This document shows, in pieces, positions 42,700-55,689 of a stretch of 64,000 nt of DNA; positions within the stretch are counted from its first letter, which is position 1; every line of letters begins with the position of its first letter. Location: assembly GCA_934045905.1 (NCBI GenBank), contig OW203773.1, positions 14,991,246-15,055,245 on the forward strand. Direction: 5' to 3'. Made by a program: the position numbers and the translations under genes. The notes below the pieces were generated by a model, which had not been told where the DNA came from, ran no database searches, and saw nothing but the letters and a program-made list of their open reading frames with translations. The DNA is from Leuctra nigra. Taxonomy: Eukaryota; Arthropoda; Insecta; Plecoptera; Leuctridae.

Positions 42700-43130
42700 C
42701 AAGAAACATGCACTCCTGTTGATACCAGCCCAGCATTGTTGAGTGCACTCCTTGTGTGTATACAATAAACATGCACGTCGGTCAACACCGGCCCGGTATT
42801 GTTGCGCTTGCAGTATTTCTGTATACAAGAAACATACACGTCGGTCAACACTGGCCCGGTGTCGTTGCGCGTGTAGTTTTTCGGTATACAAGAAACATGC
42901 ACGTCGGTCAACACTGGCCCGGTATTGTTGCGCGTGCAGCTTCTGGTATGCAAGAAACATACACGTCGGTAGACACTGGCCCGGCATTGTTGCGCGTGTA
43001 GTTTTTGGTATACAAGAAACATGCACGTCGGTAGACACTGGCCCGGTATTGTTGCGCGTGCAGCTTCTGGTTTGCAAGAAACATACACGTCGGTAGACAC
43101 TGGCCCGGTATTGTCGCGCGTGCAAATAAA
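42700..43130 (+). repeat. About 63-bp tandem repeat, seven copies
   Basis: The unit is AAGAAACATGCACGTCGGT, then AACACTGGCCCGGTATTGTT, then GCGCGTGCAG with a variable tail; anchors fall at about 42766, 42830, 42893, 42956, 43018 and 43080, plus a diverged first copy. Units alternate between GTCAACAC and GTAGACAC variants. Open frames across it on both strands are repeat artefacts. The block probably belongs to a larger element ending near 43886 with TGTGTTTGCTGGG, which resembles the CCCAGTAAACAC terminus. Confidence 0.85.
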
Positions 43131-43213
43131 TTGCATTGTTGTACGCGGGTACAGGCCCAGCATACAAAAGGTACACTCTCTGAAGGTGCAATTTATGTGT
43201 GTAGACGAACAGA

Positions 43214-43733
43214 CAGTGGCGGTTTGTGGGTTTGAAATGTGGGGAGGCAGAAAAATATTTTATAAATACGTTTTATATATTAAACGTAATTATAAAATAC
43301 TACAGTAAACGCGCGGGCAGAGCGGCGCGGGCAGAAAGCTTCGTCGTTCGCTCGGAGCCTCTCGGGCATGTTCGCCGCCTCCCTGACGTCATCATAGCTC
43401 TGCATGCGTCGCGCTTACCCCGCACTCCCGCGCTTGCCCCTCGCCTGTAGAAATCAGAGGCTACACGAGGCTGTAAGCAGCTCAGCCTCCCTTGCAGTCC
43501 GCGTATACGGCTAACGTGTATTCAGCAGCGCGCGCGCTCATTGTCGGGGATTGGCGTGGCGAATTAAACCAATCAGTCAAAGTAAAATACTAATATTTAT
43601 ATAATTTAAAATTAAAATGATATGCACAATTATATATGAAGTTAAGAGTTGTGAAATACGATGCAATCCCTTTCTTCTTCTCTAATATTTAGGGAGGCAC
43701 AGCCTCCCTTGCCTCATGCACAAACCGCCACTG
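43214..43733. mobile_element. hAT-like MITE, 520 bp
   Basis: Perfect 15-bp inverted ends CAGTGGCGGTTTGTG, flanked by the 8-bp target duplication CGAACAGA (43206-43213 and 43734-43741). Subterminal GGGAGGCA words are also mirrored. The centre holds a GC-rich, CpG-dense block (43305-43530). No transposase frame. The CAGTGGCGG terminus and 8-bp duplication are typical of hAT elements. Confidence 0.92.
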
Positions 43734-43889
43734 CGAACAGATAACATATAACCTCAAGAAAGAAGGAACATCGAATTAAAGATATCTTTCTTGTATCAAC
43801 CGTACAACGCTCAACACTTTCCTTGCACATGATGCGTCGGGAAGGCACAATTAATGTACAAAGCGTGCAGTGCTGTGTTTGCTGGGAAT

Positions 43890-44370
43890 TATCTAGTTAA
43901 CTAATGACTAATTTAATAATTCAGTTGATTCAAAGTGATTTTAGAAACGGACAGCCAATTGTATTGACGTGGTGAATGAAATGACTCGTATAATTCAACC
44001 CCTACCCAAAATAACATCTTATTCGCTATTTTCCCACGACACTCAATTATCAATTATACGCAATGATACCATCTATCAATACAGCATTTCTTATTCGCTG
44101 CGGGGCGGTAACTTCATACAATTTTATTAAAATTAATTATTTCTTGATTATATAATCAAACAATAGGGGTAGAACAATAGATCTCGCACAAGATGGCTTT
44201 CGCCTACTGTCTGGCTCTGTCGGTGGGGGGGGGGGGGGGGGGGTCGCTTGTCTCCCCCCTCCCCCTCCCTATATGCCATGTGGTGTAACGTAGAGTTCAA
44301 TTTTGTAAATTTAATGCACCTCAAAAGGTCTCAAATTGATTTGAAAGTGTCAAAGAACTAAGAACGCCGT
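43890..44370. other. AT-rich stretch, no gene
   Basis: Nothing recognised except a 19-G run at 44225-44243 followed by C-rich sequence. Confidence 0.5.
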
Positions 44371-44654
44371 TCGGTGCAAGGTGGGACCGTGCTCTCGAGA
44401 AAAATATCCCCTAACGTTTGCAAGGTTAATTTTTTTCACCGACTCTACAAGTGTCATAAATTCTCTTTTTCTCTTTCATCAGAAAGCAAACTACCCTCTT
44501 TCCATTCATCCAAAATGGATGTAGGATTTTATTTTGTTATTTGTTATATACCAAGACTATATGACCTGGGTTCGAACTTCATGAGTTCGATGTTGCCGTG
44601 TTTCCCTCAGTCGACAGGCAAATGTTGTGAAGGTTCCCTTCTATTAGGACACGA

Positions 44655-45407
<753 letters not shown>

Positions 45408-45508
45408 AGGCCACGACGACCTCCTTCTCACCATCATCTCCCAATCATCATCATAATCATTCGTCCGTCGCCATTAGCCTCGCTGCAGAACAGTGCGACG
45501 TTAAGGTG

Positions 45509-45962
45509 CTGCAAGCGCAAGCGATTTTGCTGCTTTTTGTAGACACTTTTTGCGATACGATTGGAGACGAAATGGGTTGACCAAATTATTTTAAATTTTA
45601 ATCGAGATTAGATAAAAGACAAACTTATGGTTATCCCTTGGTAAATTTTTAATTTTTTGTTTCGTTAATTAGTAATAATTAGTGGATTTTTGGTGAAAAA
45701 TTAGCTGTTTTCTCGTCTCCCTGGGCGCCGTATAAAATTTAATTTCAAAAATGTGCCAAGGGATAACCCTAAGTTTGTCTTTCATCTAATCATGATTAAA
45801 ATTTGAGATCAATTGGTTTACGGGTTTGTTCTCCAATCGTATCGCAAATTTCATCGTTTTGCGCGGTTTTGTTGAATAACCACCGCCTAATTAACGATGC
45901 AATAAGCAAAAATTAAAAAGGGCTACTAATATACAATCAGACTGATCATGTGAACATCCTGT
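45509..45962 (+). repeat. About 450-bp repeat family, full-length copy
   Basis: Reverse complement of 37905-38350. It starts GCTGCAAGCGCAAGCGATTT and ends CAGACTGATCATGTGAACAT. The internal AACTTATGGTTATCCCTTGG near 45625 and its mirror near 45755 also make it self-complementary. It directly abuts the SINE 3' end. Confidence 0.75.
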
Positions 45963-46835
45963 AAAAGTTACACTCACTTATGAAACAATTTTTCTCTCTC
46001 AATTTTCTAAAACGGCCGAGCGCTCTTATCACCTTAAATAACACTAAATAAAATTCACTCTGAAATGTTCTTCTCAGAAAGTTTCAATCAAGTCTAAATG
46101 TTTTGCTACCTGGGGAGAAATTTGACACTCCTCTAGTAACCAAGGGAAGCAAAACAGCATCCCCTTTCCTGGCAACGGCTTCATACCTCATCAGAGAAGA
46201 TTCTATGAGAAGGGTTTCTACCCCCCACACCTCTCCACTCCGCCCTCATCCTGTTTCAATATTCATGGGGTGGAAAACCTTTGTCAATTTTATCGTTAAA
46301 TTACTTTCACCGTAATAATGATGGCATTGAAAGCTACTGTTTAGCCATTGTCATTTAGATCAATTTGAATTGGTCCCAGTTAGGTTTTGGTTAGCTGTGA
46401 TGTCAGTTGAGATTTCCTAATTCTTTGCAAGCTTATGAGTAGGGCTAGGATGTTTAGGACATATCCTTTTTTAGTTTTTTGTTTAGACACGCCTAAAAAT
46501 TATATATTAATATGTTTCATGTGTTCCTGATATCAAAAATATGTGTTTCATTTTGCCTGAAAATGCCTTTTTCTCAATTTTTTATGATTACAGTCTTTTT
46601 CTTGCTATTTTAAGGTATTTTTGCCCTTTTTTTAAATTATTGGGAAAAATAATATGAAATGCTGGTTGCATGTTACAACAATTTGGTCTAGACCACAATT
46701 CATAAAATTTCCATTTACGATTTGGATGGCCATCAACAATTGGCACTTGGCACATTGACACATTCATACAATAATTTAAGTTACTTAATTTGAATATATT
46801 ACTGCAAAGTCGAACTCCTAAACCGATAATTGTTT
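45963..46835. other. AT-rich stretch, no gene
   Basis: No supported feature. An open frame at 46103-46315 is short, with no splice context or recognisable domain. Confidence 0.5.
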
Positions 46836-47083
46836 TCCGTATACCCGGGTTCGATTCCCGCGGCCGTCCTTCCTGACTGGGTTTTTTTTCGTGGTTTTCC
46901 CTCAGTCGACAGGCTAATGCTGGGATGGTACCCTACTAATAGGCCACGACCGCCTCCTTCCCACCTTCCATCCTTACCTACTCTTCACCATCATCTCCCA
47001 ATCATCATCATAATCATTCATCCGTCGCCATTAGCCTCGCTGCAGAACAGTGCGACGTTAAGCCCCAGACAAAAAAAACGATA
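46836..47083 (+). mobile_element. SINE, 5'-truncated
   Basis: Starts within the tRNA head (CCGGGTTCGATTCCCGCGGC) and is then collinear with the 41079 copy to GCCCCAGAC plus an A-tail. The A-box part is missing. It is otherwise very similar to the full-length copies. Confidence 0.88.
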
Positions 47084-48780
47084 AAGCGAATAATATGTTG
47101 TCGAATATTAGATAACATAAAATGTCTTAGGTCCTTTTTCGGGATTTGTGGTCCTTTTTAAATAGTTTTAAGGTACTTTGCCTGCCTATTTGGACGTGTC
47201 ATAGATCTTAACATTCTAGCCCTAGAGTGAATCCTCGTCCGGCCATGGGATTCGAACCCGATCTGTCTAGAGCATTCTCTTGAGCCAGCAATAAACAAGT
47301 TCAACAACATCATGTAGTACGAGATCATTATCACGTCTGGATAATGACTGCAATAACATAATTGTTATTGTATGTGAGGAATAACATCGTTACATGACAA
47401 CCAGGCAGGTATTTAAAGAGAGGAGGAATGGAAATAATGGCAGTTTATGATAAGTAGACTTATTGTTACAATCAACAGGCATATTATTGAGAACATGGCA
47501 ATGGTGAGTGATTTTATAATTTTGACAATAAGTGGGGATAATATTTATTTGTTTGTTTATTTGTGTGTTTCTTTGTTTCTTTGTTTTTTCGTTCATTGGG
47601 TTGCTTTCTTCTTTCTTCTTTTCTATCTGTCTTTCATTCTTTCTTGAAATATTTATTTATTTCATCAATTATCTTTTATGTATTTATTTCATTATTTATA
47701 AATAATTAATTAGTGTGTGTATAAAATTATATAGTTTAACGAATTAAATATGGAATTAAATAATTCAATTATTCAATCATTCATTCATTCATGAACTTAT
47801 ATTCAGTCACTCAATATAATTAATTTACTAGTAATCTTAATTCATTGTATCGTTTGTTTACTAGCTTATATAAGTAATTTTTGTAATTTCGTTCCCGTTG
47901 CATTGAATTTCAACGGTACTGACATACACCAATCAACTACAAATTACTGAATTGTATTGAATACACAAGAATACAAAGAATTTGATTTGGAAAGTTCGTT
48001 TTTATTATAATATAATATTTAATACATAAACATAATTTTCTCCCAGAAGGATGATGATATACCATGAAAAAGTATTTCAATTTCAATTTCAATTTATCTT
48101 TATTTGCACATTTATATACAAAAAGGCGACATTCAACATTATAATGAACACATTTGTCATTGTTGATATACCATGTAACCTGTGAATACTTGATGACTAC
48201 TTATCATCAAGTAAAAAGCTCTTGGTTACAGACTGTTTTTGTGGCAGGGAAACTTGAATGGCTGAACTTTATTGGCTGCGGAATTTTTGGCAACTAAACA
48301 GATGTAACAGTTTATAAATATACACAAAAATGTAAGGAACTAGTAGGCACTGTTATTGCACTTCCATTATTTTTACGCAGAGAATACTTATCTCTTTGTC
48401 TTTGTTTACACCATAGAATTAATTAGTATCTGGTTACAGCTAAAATTTGATTTAAAGAATAAAACCTTTGTTCCTATTGGTAGAGGGAATTCAAAAAAAG
48501 GTACGAAATTAAAATGTTCTGGTAATATTCATGAGAACTAATGTAATACTGATTTTCATTAGATAAAAATGCATGTTATGTTTTTTTCTAATTTATTGAA
48601 AAAACCATAAGTATAGGTATTTTAAAACTTAATTTGTAATTTTGTATTTATTCCTTATTGTTTGAAATAATAATGTAAGTTAATAATAATAATTTATTCA
48701 TCATTGAATTGCATTTCATTCTGTCCTGCTTTTTTAAATTTACTCTCAAAATGTTCCATTTTTCCCTTCCCGCTCATATT
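47084..48780. other. AT-rich stretch, no gene
   Basis: No coding sequence. A degenerate B-box-like GGGATTCGAACCC occurs near 47247 and TTTCAATTTCAATTTCAATT at 48077-48100. Simple ATTCATTCATTC words appear near 47770-47790. Confidence 0.55.
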
Positions 48781-48784
48781 TAAA

Positions 48785-49043
48785 AGTTCGAAATCCCACC
48801 GTCCGAGAGCGCTGCGTGTTTCAAAGTGACTTGTTGCGTGGTGTGCGCGCGCATCCCTCCTCCGCATGCTCTTCAGTTGACCGTGAGTGAAACGTCAGGT
48901 AAAAGTGCATTTCCATTGCATCAATTTTTTTATTTCTACAAAATGTGATAAAAGTAAACACTCTTCTAGTTTGAAAAGAAATTATTTTGTATGTGAGTTT
49001 TCTTTATTTTCTGCATCAATCAAAAGAAGAAACTATGCAGTTG
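48785..49043 (+). promoter_or_regulatory. Possible 5' end of an unidentified gene (CpG-rich leader)
   Basis: An isolated CpG-rich patch (GCGCTGCGTG, GTGCGCGCGCATCC) ends at AACGTCAG|GTAAAAG (about 48898), a plausible donor. About 130 bases later comes CTATGCAGTTGCTG|GTAAGT, a short ATG-containing segment (MQLL) before a strong donor near 49044. This could be a non-coding first exon and a tiny coding exon. No continuing exons were found, so the call is speculative. Confidence 0.25.
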
Positions 49044-49099
49044 CTGGTAAGTACTCATAAACACTTTTATTTTAGGCTAGAAGGGTTGGCTGTGATAAT

Positions 49100-50800
49100 T
49101 TAAACACACGACTAGACACTGTTTTCGCGATGTAAAACGGAAGGAAAATAACTAAATGTTGACATCTTTCTTGGCAATCACACCATTACGAGTGAAGAGT
49201 AGTAGAATTGTTGACGATTAAACAGGTGTTTTATGTTGTCAAAATGTGTTGACTTTTCCAGTGTTTACAATCTGAGCGCAGGGAATGACAGGGAATTTAC
49301 CCGTGTCTCTATTTCACGGTGTAGCTTATTAGCTGGTTACAATATCAGCTGTTTTTTCAGGGGTTTGGCGGTCGCTAGGTGGTTTTCACGGCCGTGTGCA
49401 CTTAGGACTAAAATGTGTTTGTTACATTGTTGGTCTATAGGTTTATAATTTGTGACATAAAGTATGTAGACCTACCGTACGTAGATACCTACAAGATCTC
49501 AACAAGATTTTGGTCTGGGGATAAAAACCAAACTTGAAACCAAACTTGTCAAGATCCTGCCAATATAAGACATCGCAAGATTGTGAATTGATTCTATCGT
49601 TATCTTCAAAATCTTGGCAAGATCGTGATAAGGTTGTCAAAATGTTGTCAAGTCGTTGTCAAATCATGATTTGTCAAGTTTTAGGAACAAGATTGAATGA
49701 CTGATGTTTCAAATATTTCAAAACTATGTTGGCAAGTGATGCAATATTTTGTCAAGATTTTGCAAGATCGTGCACACAAGGATTTGTAACTCTAGAAATG
49801 TGTCGACCTCTTATCTCTGGCGATGCTAAAGTGGGTTCAACTTTGCTTGTCTGTGAAGGTAAAATCAGTAGCCGACAAAAAAGTTGTAGAATTCTTCAGT
49901 TTCATTTGTCAGAAGTGCTTTAGTGTCATTTTCCCGTTCTTACACATGTCGGGTTTGTTTATGGTCATTGGATGGGCAGGCCCTTTCTCAGAGCTACAAA
50001 ATACACCGCTGCCATTAAAAAGATGCCACTTTATTAGCTTTACAGCTGCCAGATGTGGCTGGCTATTGTGCAATGGCAAACAGCAGAAGTCCCTTGTTTT
50101 TCAACAAGATAGTTTGTGCAGGTAGAACGCACTCTGTAGCCCCCCCCCCCCCCCCCCCCCCTCCTGGGCTCGATTCCAGCGACAGTCCTTCCCTGGAATC
50201 CTGTCTGATTTTCTTTCATGGTTTTTAGGAATTTTCATGATATTTTTCAATATTTGGAATTCCATGAATTTTCACGTATTGGACATTGCATAATAATTTA
50301 AATTGCAAAAGTCAAGCGTTCGAGTGACTTAGGTATTTGGAATTGTAAAGAATTGAAATTTGCCAAATTTAATACAAATTTTAGTGAAGGTGGTAGGTAC
50401 CTACGTAGAAAGTTGCAACTTTACTTATACCTGTAAACGATACAATGGACCACAATGTCAAGTTTCGCTGAAAATAATTCAACATTTAGAAATTTAGAGG
50501 TAGAATTCACAATTTTTGTAAACAAAATGTAGGGAGGTTGGACATGTTATTTTTTCATGTAAATATTAAAGAAAAAAAAATGTTTTTAAAGTAATAGGTA
50601 GTACCTACTACCTACACGTTTGAGTTGTCATCTGCAATAACTTATTATTTTCGGCTACACTTCACATTTTTTAAAATTTACCTTTACCTAGTACCTGCAC
50701 AGAAAATTGGAAAGTGACAATTTTCAAAGGTACAATATAAAAAATATATTATTTATTGTTCGTAAAATTGTCCATTTATTTTCGGCTAAACTTCACACAT
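49100..50800. other. AT-rich stretch, no gene recognised
   Basis: Between 49490 and 49770 the words CAAGATTTTG and TTGTCAAG recur irregularly. A C run of 22 (50140-50161) is followed by a decayed SINE-like GGGCTCGATTCC...CAGTCCTTCCCTGG segment up to about 50225. Confidence 0.5.
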
Positions 50801-50807
50801 GAAATGT

Positions 50808-51890
50808 TCAATAGACAACATTTTAAACCCCGAGCGCCATCTACAACTATCAACATTGCATTCTGGGTTTAGGATGTGAAGAGTTTGACAGCTGCCTGGT
50901 TGACAGTGCTAAGATGCATAAAGGAAGAATGTTTTTCGGTGTTTATTATGTTATATCATCTCTGTATTTAAATGTAACTAATTTTAGTGGTATTCAACAT
51001 AATTATGAATAATATTAAGAATAGCAGATCGTACGGAACAATGTGTTGTGTTCCATTGTGCAAAAATAACACTAAATTTAGCCGTGAAGTGTTGTTTCAA
51101 TACTTTCAAGGGACGTTGATTTGAAGAAAGAATGGATAAGACGCAATAAATTATGTTTTTGTTGAAAATTTTTAGTGTAAGATGTAAATCCAATATTGTA
51201 AATATTATTAGCCTGGGCTTGAAATCATATTTATCGCTTTCAGGGGTATTCAAGTTATTTTTCCTCTTAACAAACAGGACATTTGTAGGTAGCCGAAAAT
51301 CTTATTTTTGTCAGAAATTCTGACAAAATGTGACAAAGTATGTTCCTGTATACATAACTAATTAACAAATCAATCTGACCTATTGGTTATTCATTTCGGT
51401 TTATTCATTTATTCATTTTGTTAGGGGAAAAACAGGGCAATTTTTCTTCATATTTCTTATAACCATATTTGTTAAAATGTGCACCACATATTCTGTGGTT
51501 CTTAATAGGGGACCATTTACTACATTTTCCCTGAGATCCAATTCGCCTCACACGCCTCATTCTTTCTTCAAATCAACGTCCTTTGAAAGTATTGAAACAA
51601 CACTTCACGGCTAAATTTAGTGTTATTTTTGCTCAATGGAACACAACACACTGTTCCGTACGATCTGCTATTCTTAGTATTATTCATAAAATAATGTTGA
51701 ATACCACTAAAATTAGTTACATTTAAATACAGAGATGATATAACATAACAAACACCGAAAAACATTCTTCCTTTATGCATCTCAGCACTGTCAACCAGGC
51801 AGCTGTCAAACTCTTCACATCCTAAGCCCAACATGCATCACGGCACGTCGCGCATGCGCAGTGAATTTTGAATGTTGTCTATTCTCTCAC
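50808..51890. mobile_element. Large inverted repeat whose arms encode a truncated THAP-like domain
   Basis: The left arm (about 50808-51135) is nearly the reverse complement of the right arm (about 51555-51890), with a unique AT-rich centre of about 420 bases. The outer ends share CAATAGACAACATT. Both arms contain the same short open frame (51005-51124 plus, and 51568-51834 minus). Arm identity is high except in the outermost 60-80 bases. It is best read as a non-autonomous fold-back derivative of a THAP/P-type transposon. Confidence 0.75.
51005..51146 (+). pseudogene. Truncated THAP-like N-terminus in the left arm
   Basis: The frame from ATG 51005 reads MNNTKNSRSYGTVCCVPLCK, giving the N-terminal C-x4-C zinc pair of THAP domains, then NNTKFSREVLFQYF, and ends at a TGA (51122-51124). 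In the next frame the downstream bases read DVDLKKEWIRR, which matches the D...W segment that should follow, so a one-base shift breaks the domain. The minus-strand arm carries the same frame, but its first-pair second Cys is changed (CCVPLSK). No C-x2-H part or transposase core is present. Confidence 0.6.
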
Positions 51891-52058
51891 CGCACAGCCA
51901 TCTGTATGCATGAGCATGATGCATAGCTCTGCCCCACTAGATTCATCTCAATATCATAGCTTCATTGCCATGATGAAAGACAATGACATTCCGCAAAGCG
52001 ACTCTTCGCGCTGAAGGAATTCCATCCATGACGGGCTTTATGAGGCCCCGGGGTGGGG

Positions 52059-52413
52059 TAAGCGAACGGGAAGCGCACGGTTCGTCAAAGTGTTTTTTTA
52101 GACATTTATCTTCACACTAGCAAAATTTTAAAAAATCAGATAGCGACCCATAACAGCCTAGTAGACTAAATACTAATGCCACACACTGGAGTACTTTATG
52201 ACCTGTGTGTGTTAAATGCGATTATTTTTCGATATTAATATCGTATTTAACATTTTAAGCCGTACTCCAGTTTTTGACAATATTTAGTTGGTACCTACCT
52301 ATAATTAGGCTGTATAATGGGTCGCTAACTATCTGATTTTTTACAATTTTGTTAGTGTGCGGACAAATTTCTAAAAAAACGCTCTGACGAACCGTGAGAT
52401 TCCCGTTCGCTTA
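52059..52413. mobile_element. MITE, family 'GCGAACGGGAA', copy 3
   Basis: Ends TAAGCGAACGGGAA and TTCCCGTTCGCTTA. Inside are CGGTTCGTCAAAGTG, CACTGGAGTACTTTATGACC and TGGGTCGCTAACTATCTGAT. It matches the 6864-7250 copy along its length. Confidence 0.85.
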
Positions 52414-52448
52414 TACCTTGGTCTCTCACACATGACATTCGTGTTAGT

Positions 52449-52542
52449 GTGTACGTCGCACTGTTCTGCAGCGAGGCTAATGGCGACGGATGAATGATTA
52501 TGATGATGATTGGGAGATGATGATGAAGGATAGGTAAGAATG
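52449..52542 (-). mobile_element. SINE 3' fragment
   Basis: ACGTCGCACTGTTCTGCAGC and the GATGAATGATTATGATGATG run match the minus strand of the 41079 SINE body. Both the head and the A-tail are missing. Confidence 0.8.
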
Positions 52543-52549
52543 GACAGTG

Positions 52550-53320
52550 CTGAAAAATTCTGACAAGTTCTCGATTATATTTTTCTCGGCAGGGTTTGAC
52601 TCTCTTTTTTAAGAAAATAAACAGTACGGTACAGAGTTCTATAAATTTATGAGAGCGACTTTTCGAGTGATCTGTTTCCTCATCCCTCATCATAGCTTTT
52701 AACATTGATTGCATTTTGTCAAAATGTATAAGATCTTGATAAAATTATTGACTATAATTGGTAGTAGAGTTTATTTTAGTACCTATATCGAATATTCAAA
52801 CAATTGAATTAAGATTAAAAAAAAATTGGAAACTTATGCTCATTGGTGAAAAGTTTCCGAAGGTTTCGGAAAAGGCAACTTTTGACGAATGAGCCAAACA
52901 ACAAAAAAACTTAACAAGATATGGACGAGTTCCTAGCAAAGATGTCACTAACATTTTGTCGATATCTATCAGATAATTTTCATCGTCTATAAAATTGATG
53001 TTTCTATTTTAAAATCATGAAGTTATTCACCTACTTCACTCCACCCCTGTACGGCTTCCCTGCACTGCATGAAGAGGGTGACGTAATGAGCAATTTCCAT
53101 GGCGACCCCTGAGCATAATTACATTTTCACCGTGAATCACTGCTTATAACATTATTAGGGGTGGGGGAGTGCACGATATTGCTATTACTGCATGGCAGGG
53201 GTTGCATTCAACTAGTGTTTCAGCAATTAATATTAATCATCCACATAATTGACCATTGAAGGTGGGCGTTGCCTTATGAAAAACAAAATGTTACCTTGGC
53301 AAAGCGTTTTTCACAGTGAT
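52550..53320. other. AT-rich stretch, no gene
   Basis: Nothing supported. Irregular AACAAGATATGGACGAG-type words near 52910 resemble those at 49.5 kb and at the window start. Confidence 0.5.
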
Positions 53321-53329
53321 GTGAGTGGA

Positions 53330-53880
53330 GAAATTTCTCGAGAAGGAGAATTTTCTCCGAGAAATTCTCCGAACAAAATTCTCCGGAGAATTTTTTTTAA
53401 AACTTACATTTATGCAAAGGAATATATAAAATGATCAAAGAAGTAACCTGAATGAGGTTAACCAGTTATGTAACTTGTAAGTTACCTACCTAGGTACATT
53501 ATATAGATGATTGTATTCTGTTCATTATTGATTGAAACATACTTTTCAATGCGAAAAGATTTTCCTCGAGTGGGACTCGAACCCACGACCTTCCGATATC
53601 CAGTCAGATGCTCTACCATGGTAGAGCAGTTGGTATTTATTAACATTCACCTAACTGAGGGATTCAGTAAAAATCATATTTCATACTTTTCAAATATTTG
53701 CCGCCTTCCATTACAACAGCCAATGGAAAGACAACTTCACTTAGTATCGACAAATTCTCCATCAGAGAAATGTCTCTTGATATTTCATTTTAAAAAATCC
53801 GAAAATTCACTATCAGAGAAATTTTGTCTTGGTATTTGGTAGAAAAAAAAATTCTCCGAAAAAAAATTCTCTAGAAATTT
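53330..53880. repeat. TTCTCCG-rich repeat region with half-tRNA fold-back
   Basis: GAATTCTCCGAGAAATTCTC-type words at 53345-53398 recur near 53750-53870 (AAATTCTCC, ATCAGAGAAAT), bracketing a tRNA-like block. At 53569-53632, on the minus strand, an anticodon arm and T arm (GTGGG-TTCGAGT-CCCAC) are clear. The 5' half, however, is replaced by the palindrome TGCTCTACCATGGTAGAGCA. It is probably a retro-inserted tRNA fragment rather than a gene. Confidence 0.55.
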
Positions 53881-53889
53881 ACAGCACTA

Positions 53890-54790
53890 CCTTGGTATAA
53901 CGCTAGAGTTCTTGAAAAATAACAATTTGTCATTCTGTCAAATGAAATTCAGACAGATCAAAGAAATAGCTCACACGTATTTAATATAACATTAAAAAAC
54001 GTAAAATCGTTCTAGGTATTTAATAATTATAAACTCATCTGCATGTTTGGCGATGCTGGACAATTATTACAGTGGTACAACGAAACAAAGTTTTGACAAT
54101 GTTGCCAAAGCGTTTTTTTACATGTCAATGTCGTCTGTCAGTGGTAGTTTAGTCAACCTAAAACAAGACTTAATAAAGACTTACAATATTCACGTAGGTG
54201 TATAGTTTATTGCATTACTTTTATTAGTGGCAATTTGTATATTGTAAAACTGTTAAATTTTGTAATTTGTCAGATATCAACATTATTCTAAGAATGTCAT
54301 TGTCCAAACTTGTCAAGTTATTTTGATTATGATCTCTGTTGATGACGTAGTAGGGGGATGAGATCTACATTGGTCAATTTGCGTGACATATTTAAATTGA
54401 AGTGCAGACAAAAAGTCATTATCAAGATGGAGTGTAAGAGGATTTATGAAATGATCTTGTTGGAAATTTTAATTATCTTTTGGTTGACATTTTAATGTTT
54501 CAATTCGATTAATTTTCACAGGAACAGTGCACAGTAATTCCAATTGCAAAAGTCATACGTTTCAGTAACTTTACTAGGAATTGTAAAGAATGGAAACTTA
54601 CACAAAAAGCACAGATTTCAGTCAAGTTGATACACAAAATTGCAATAAAGAACTTTAAACACGAAACAATGGGTCAGGATGACACGTAAAATGTACAGTT
54701 TAAACGAAAATAATTCAAAATTTTTGTGGTGGAAAATATATAGGTACCTACCTACAAAAATATTGATAGGAGGTTAAAGTGCGTTGTAAA
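53890..54790. other. AT-rich stretch, no gene
   Basis: No feature could be supported. Confidence 0.5.
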
Positions 54791-54894
54791 AAATATCGGA
54801 CCGAATCGGGGCTCGCAATAGGTAGGTATGTTTTTTTGTTCATTTTCTTACAAATCTGACATGCTATGACGGGATGCGAAATGAAAACATCCTT

Positions 54895-54968
54895 CCGAAT
54901 TGAGGATCAACCCGATACCCCTCACTTGCGGGTCAAGAGCTCTACCAACTGAGCCACCCGGCCGGACA
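54895..54968 (-). mobile_element. tRNA-like head of a second SINE type
   Basis: On the minus strand it reads GGCCGGGTGGCTCAGTTGGT, then AGAGCTCTTGACCCGCAAG, and ends GGGTATCGGGTTGATCC. The A-box is excellent and the B-box has one deviation from GGTTCGA. The flanks are not similar to the 41079 SINE body. It could be a decayed tRNA gene or a SINE head. Confidence 0.5.
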
Positions 54969-55284
54969 GGACGGACATACAGTCCACTTCTCCATCAACA
55001 TCCCTTGTCTACAACATCGGCTGAAAGCTGCCTACACTTCCCACTCCACAAGGGAGGTACGAAATGATACTTAGAACGATCTAATTAGCGTGTTCTTGAC
55101 GCACTGATGAGGATTAGTTATAATGATCGTTCAACATTCGAGGTGAAAAGCAACACGTAAGAGGATTGCGCACGCATGTGCAATGAGACACGGTGTGTCA
55201 GCACTCAGCAGGCATCAGTCTGACAGTTTGTAGTGAAGAATCACTGCCTTTCCATTCTCCACGGAGATCTCAGATGTAAAGACG

Positions 55285-55497
55285 TACTCGGCCAAACAAA
55301 ACTTGAACGTTGACCAAATTTGAATGACTGCCGGTCATGTCCCATAACCAATCAAAGCTTGTTATTATTATTGAAATGTGAGGTCACCTACTAGAGTGAG
55401 ACAAGGAAATCGCTTAGACTGACTTCTGATGAAGTGCGATCTTACATTTATCAACCTACCTATCAGAAATTTATTGAAAGTTCAAGTTTTGTTTGGC
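55285..55497. repeat. Fold-back MITE
   Basis: CTCGGCCAAACAAAACTTGA at the left mirrors TCAAGTTTTGTTTGGCCAAG at the right. The arms are about 27 bases and about 150 bases apart. Confidence 0.7.
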
Positions 55498-55689
55498 CAA
55501 GTGTACCTAGTCAAAAAACTAATTACTTATCTTGATAAAAACCAGAAAAAATGATAATAATAGGGGATAAACAGACATTTGTAATGCGTCTAAAATATTT
55601 ATTTTTGTTGAAAATTACAACTGTTTGTAAGTAAAACACACTATTTTCACACTATAAAAAGTGTAAATTTGCATTGATTTGTTTATAAT

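Noticed and set aside
42556..43191. 211-residue minus-strand open frame
   Set aside because: It runs through the 63-bp tandem repeat (a multiple of three in most units), so openness is an artefact of repetition.
46103..46315. 70-residue open frame as a small gene
   Set aside because: No coding bias, no signal or domain, and the surroundings are repeat-derived.
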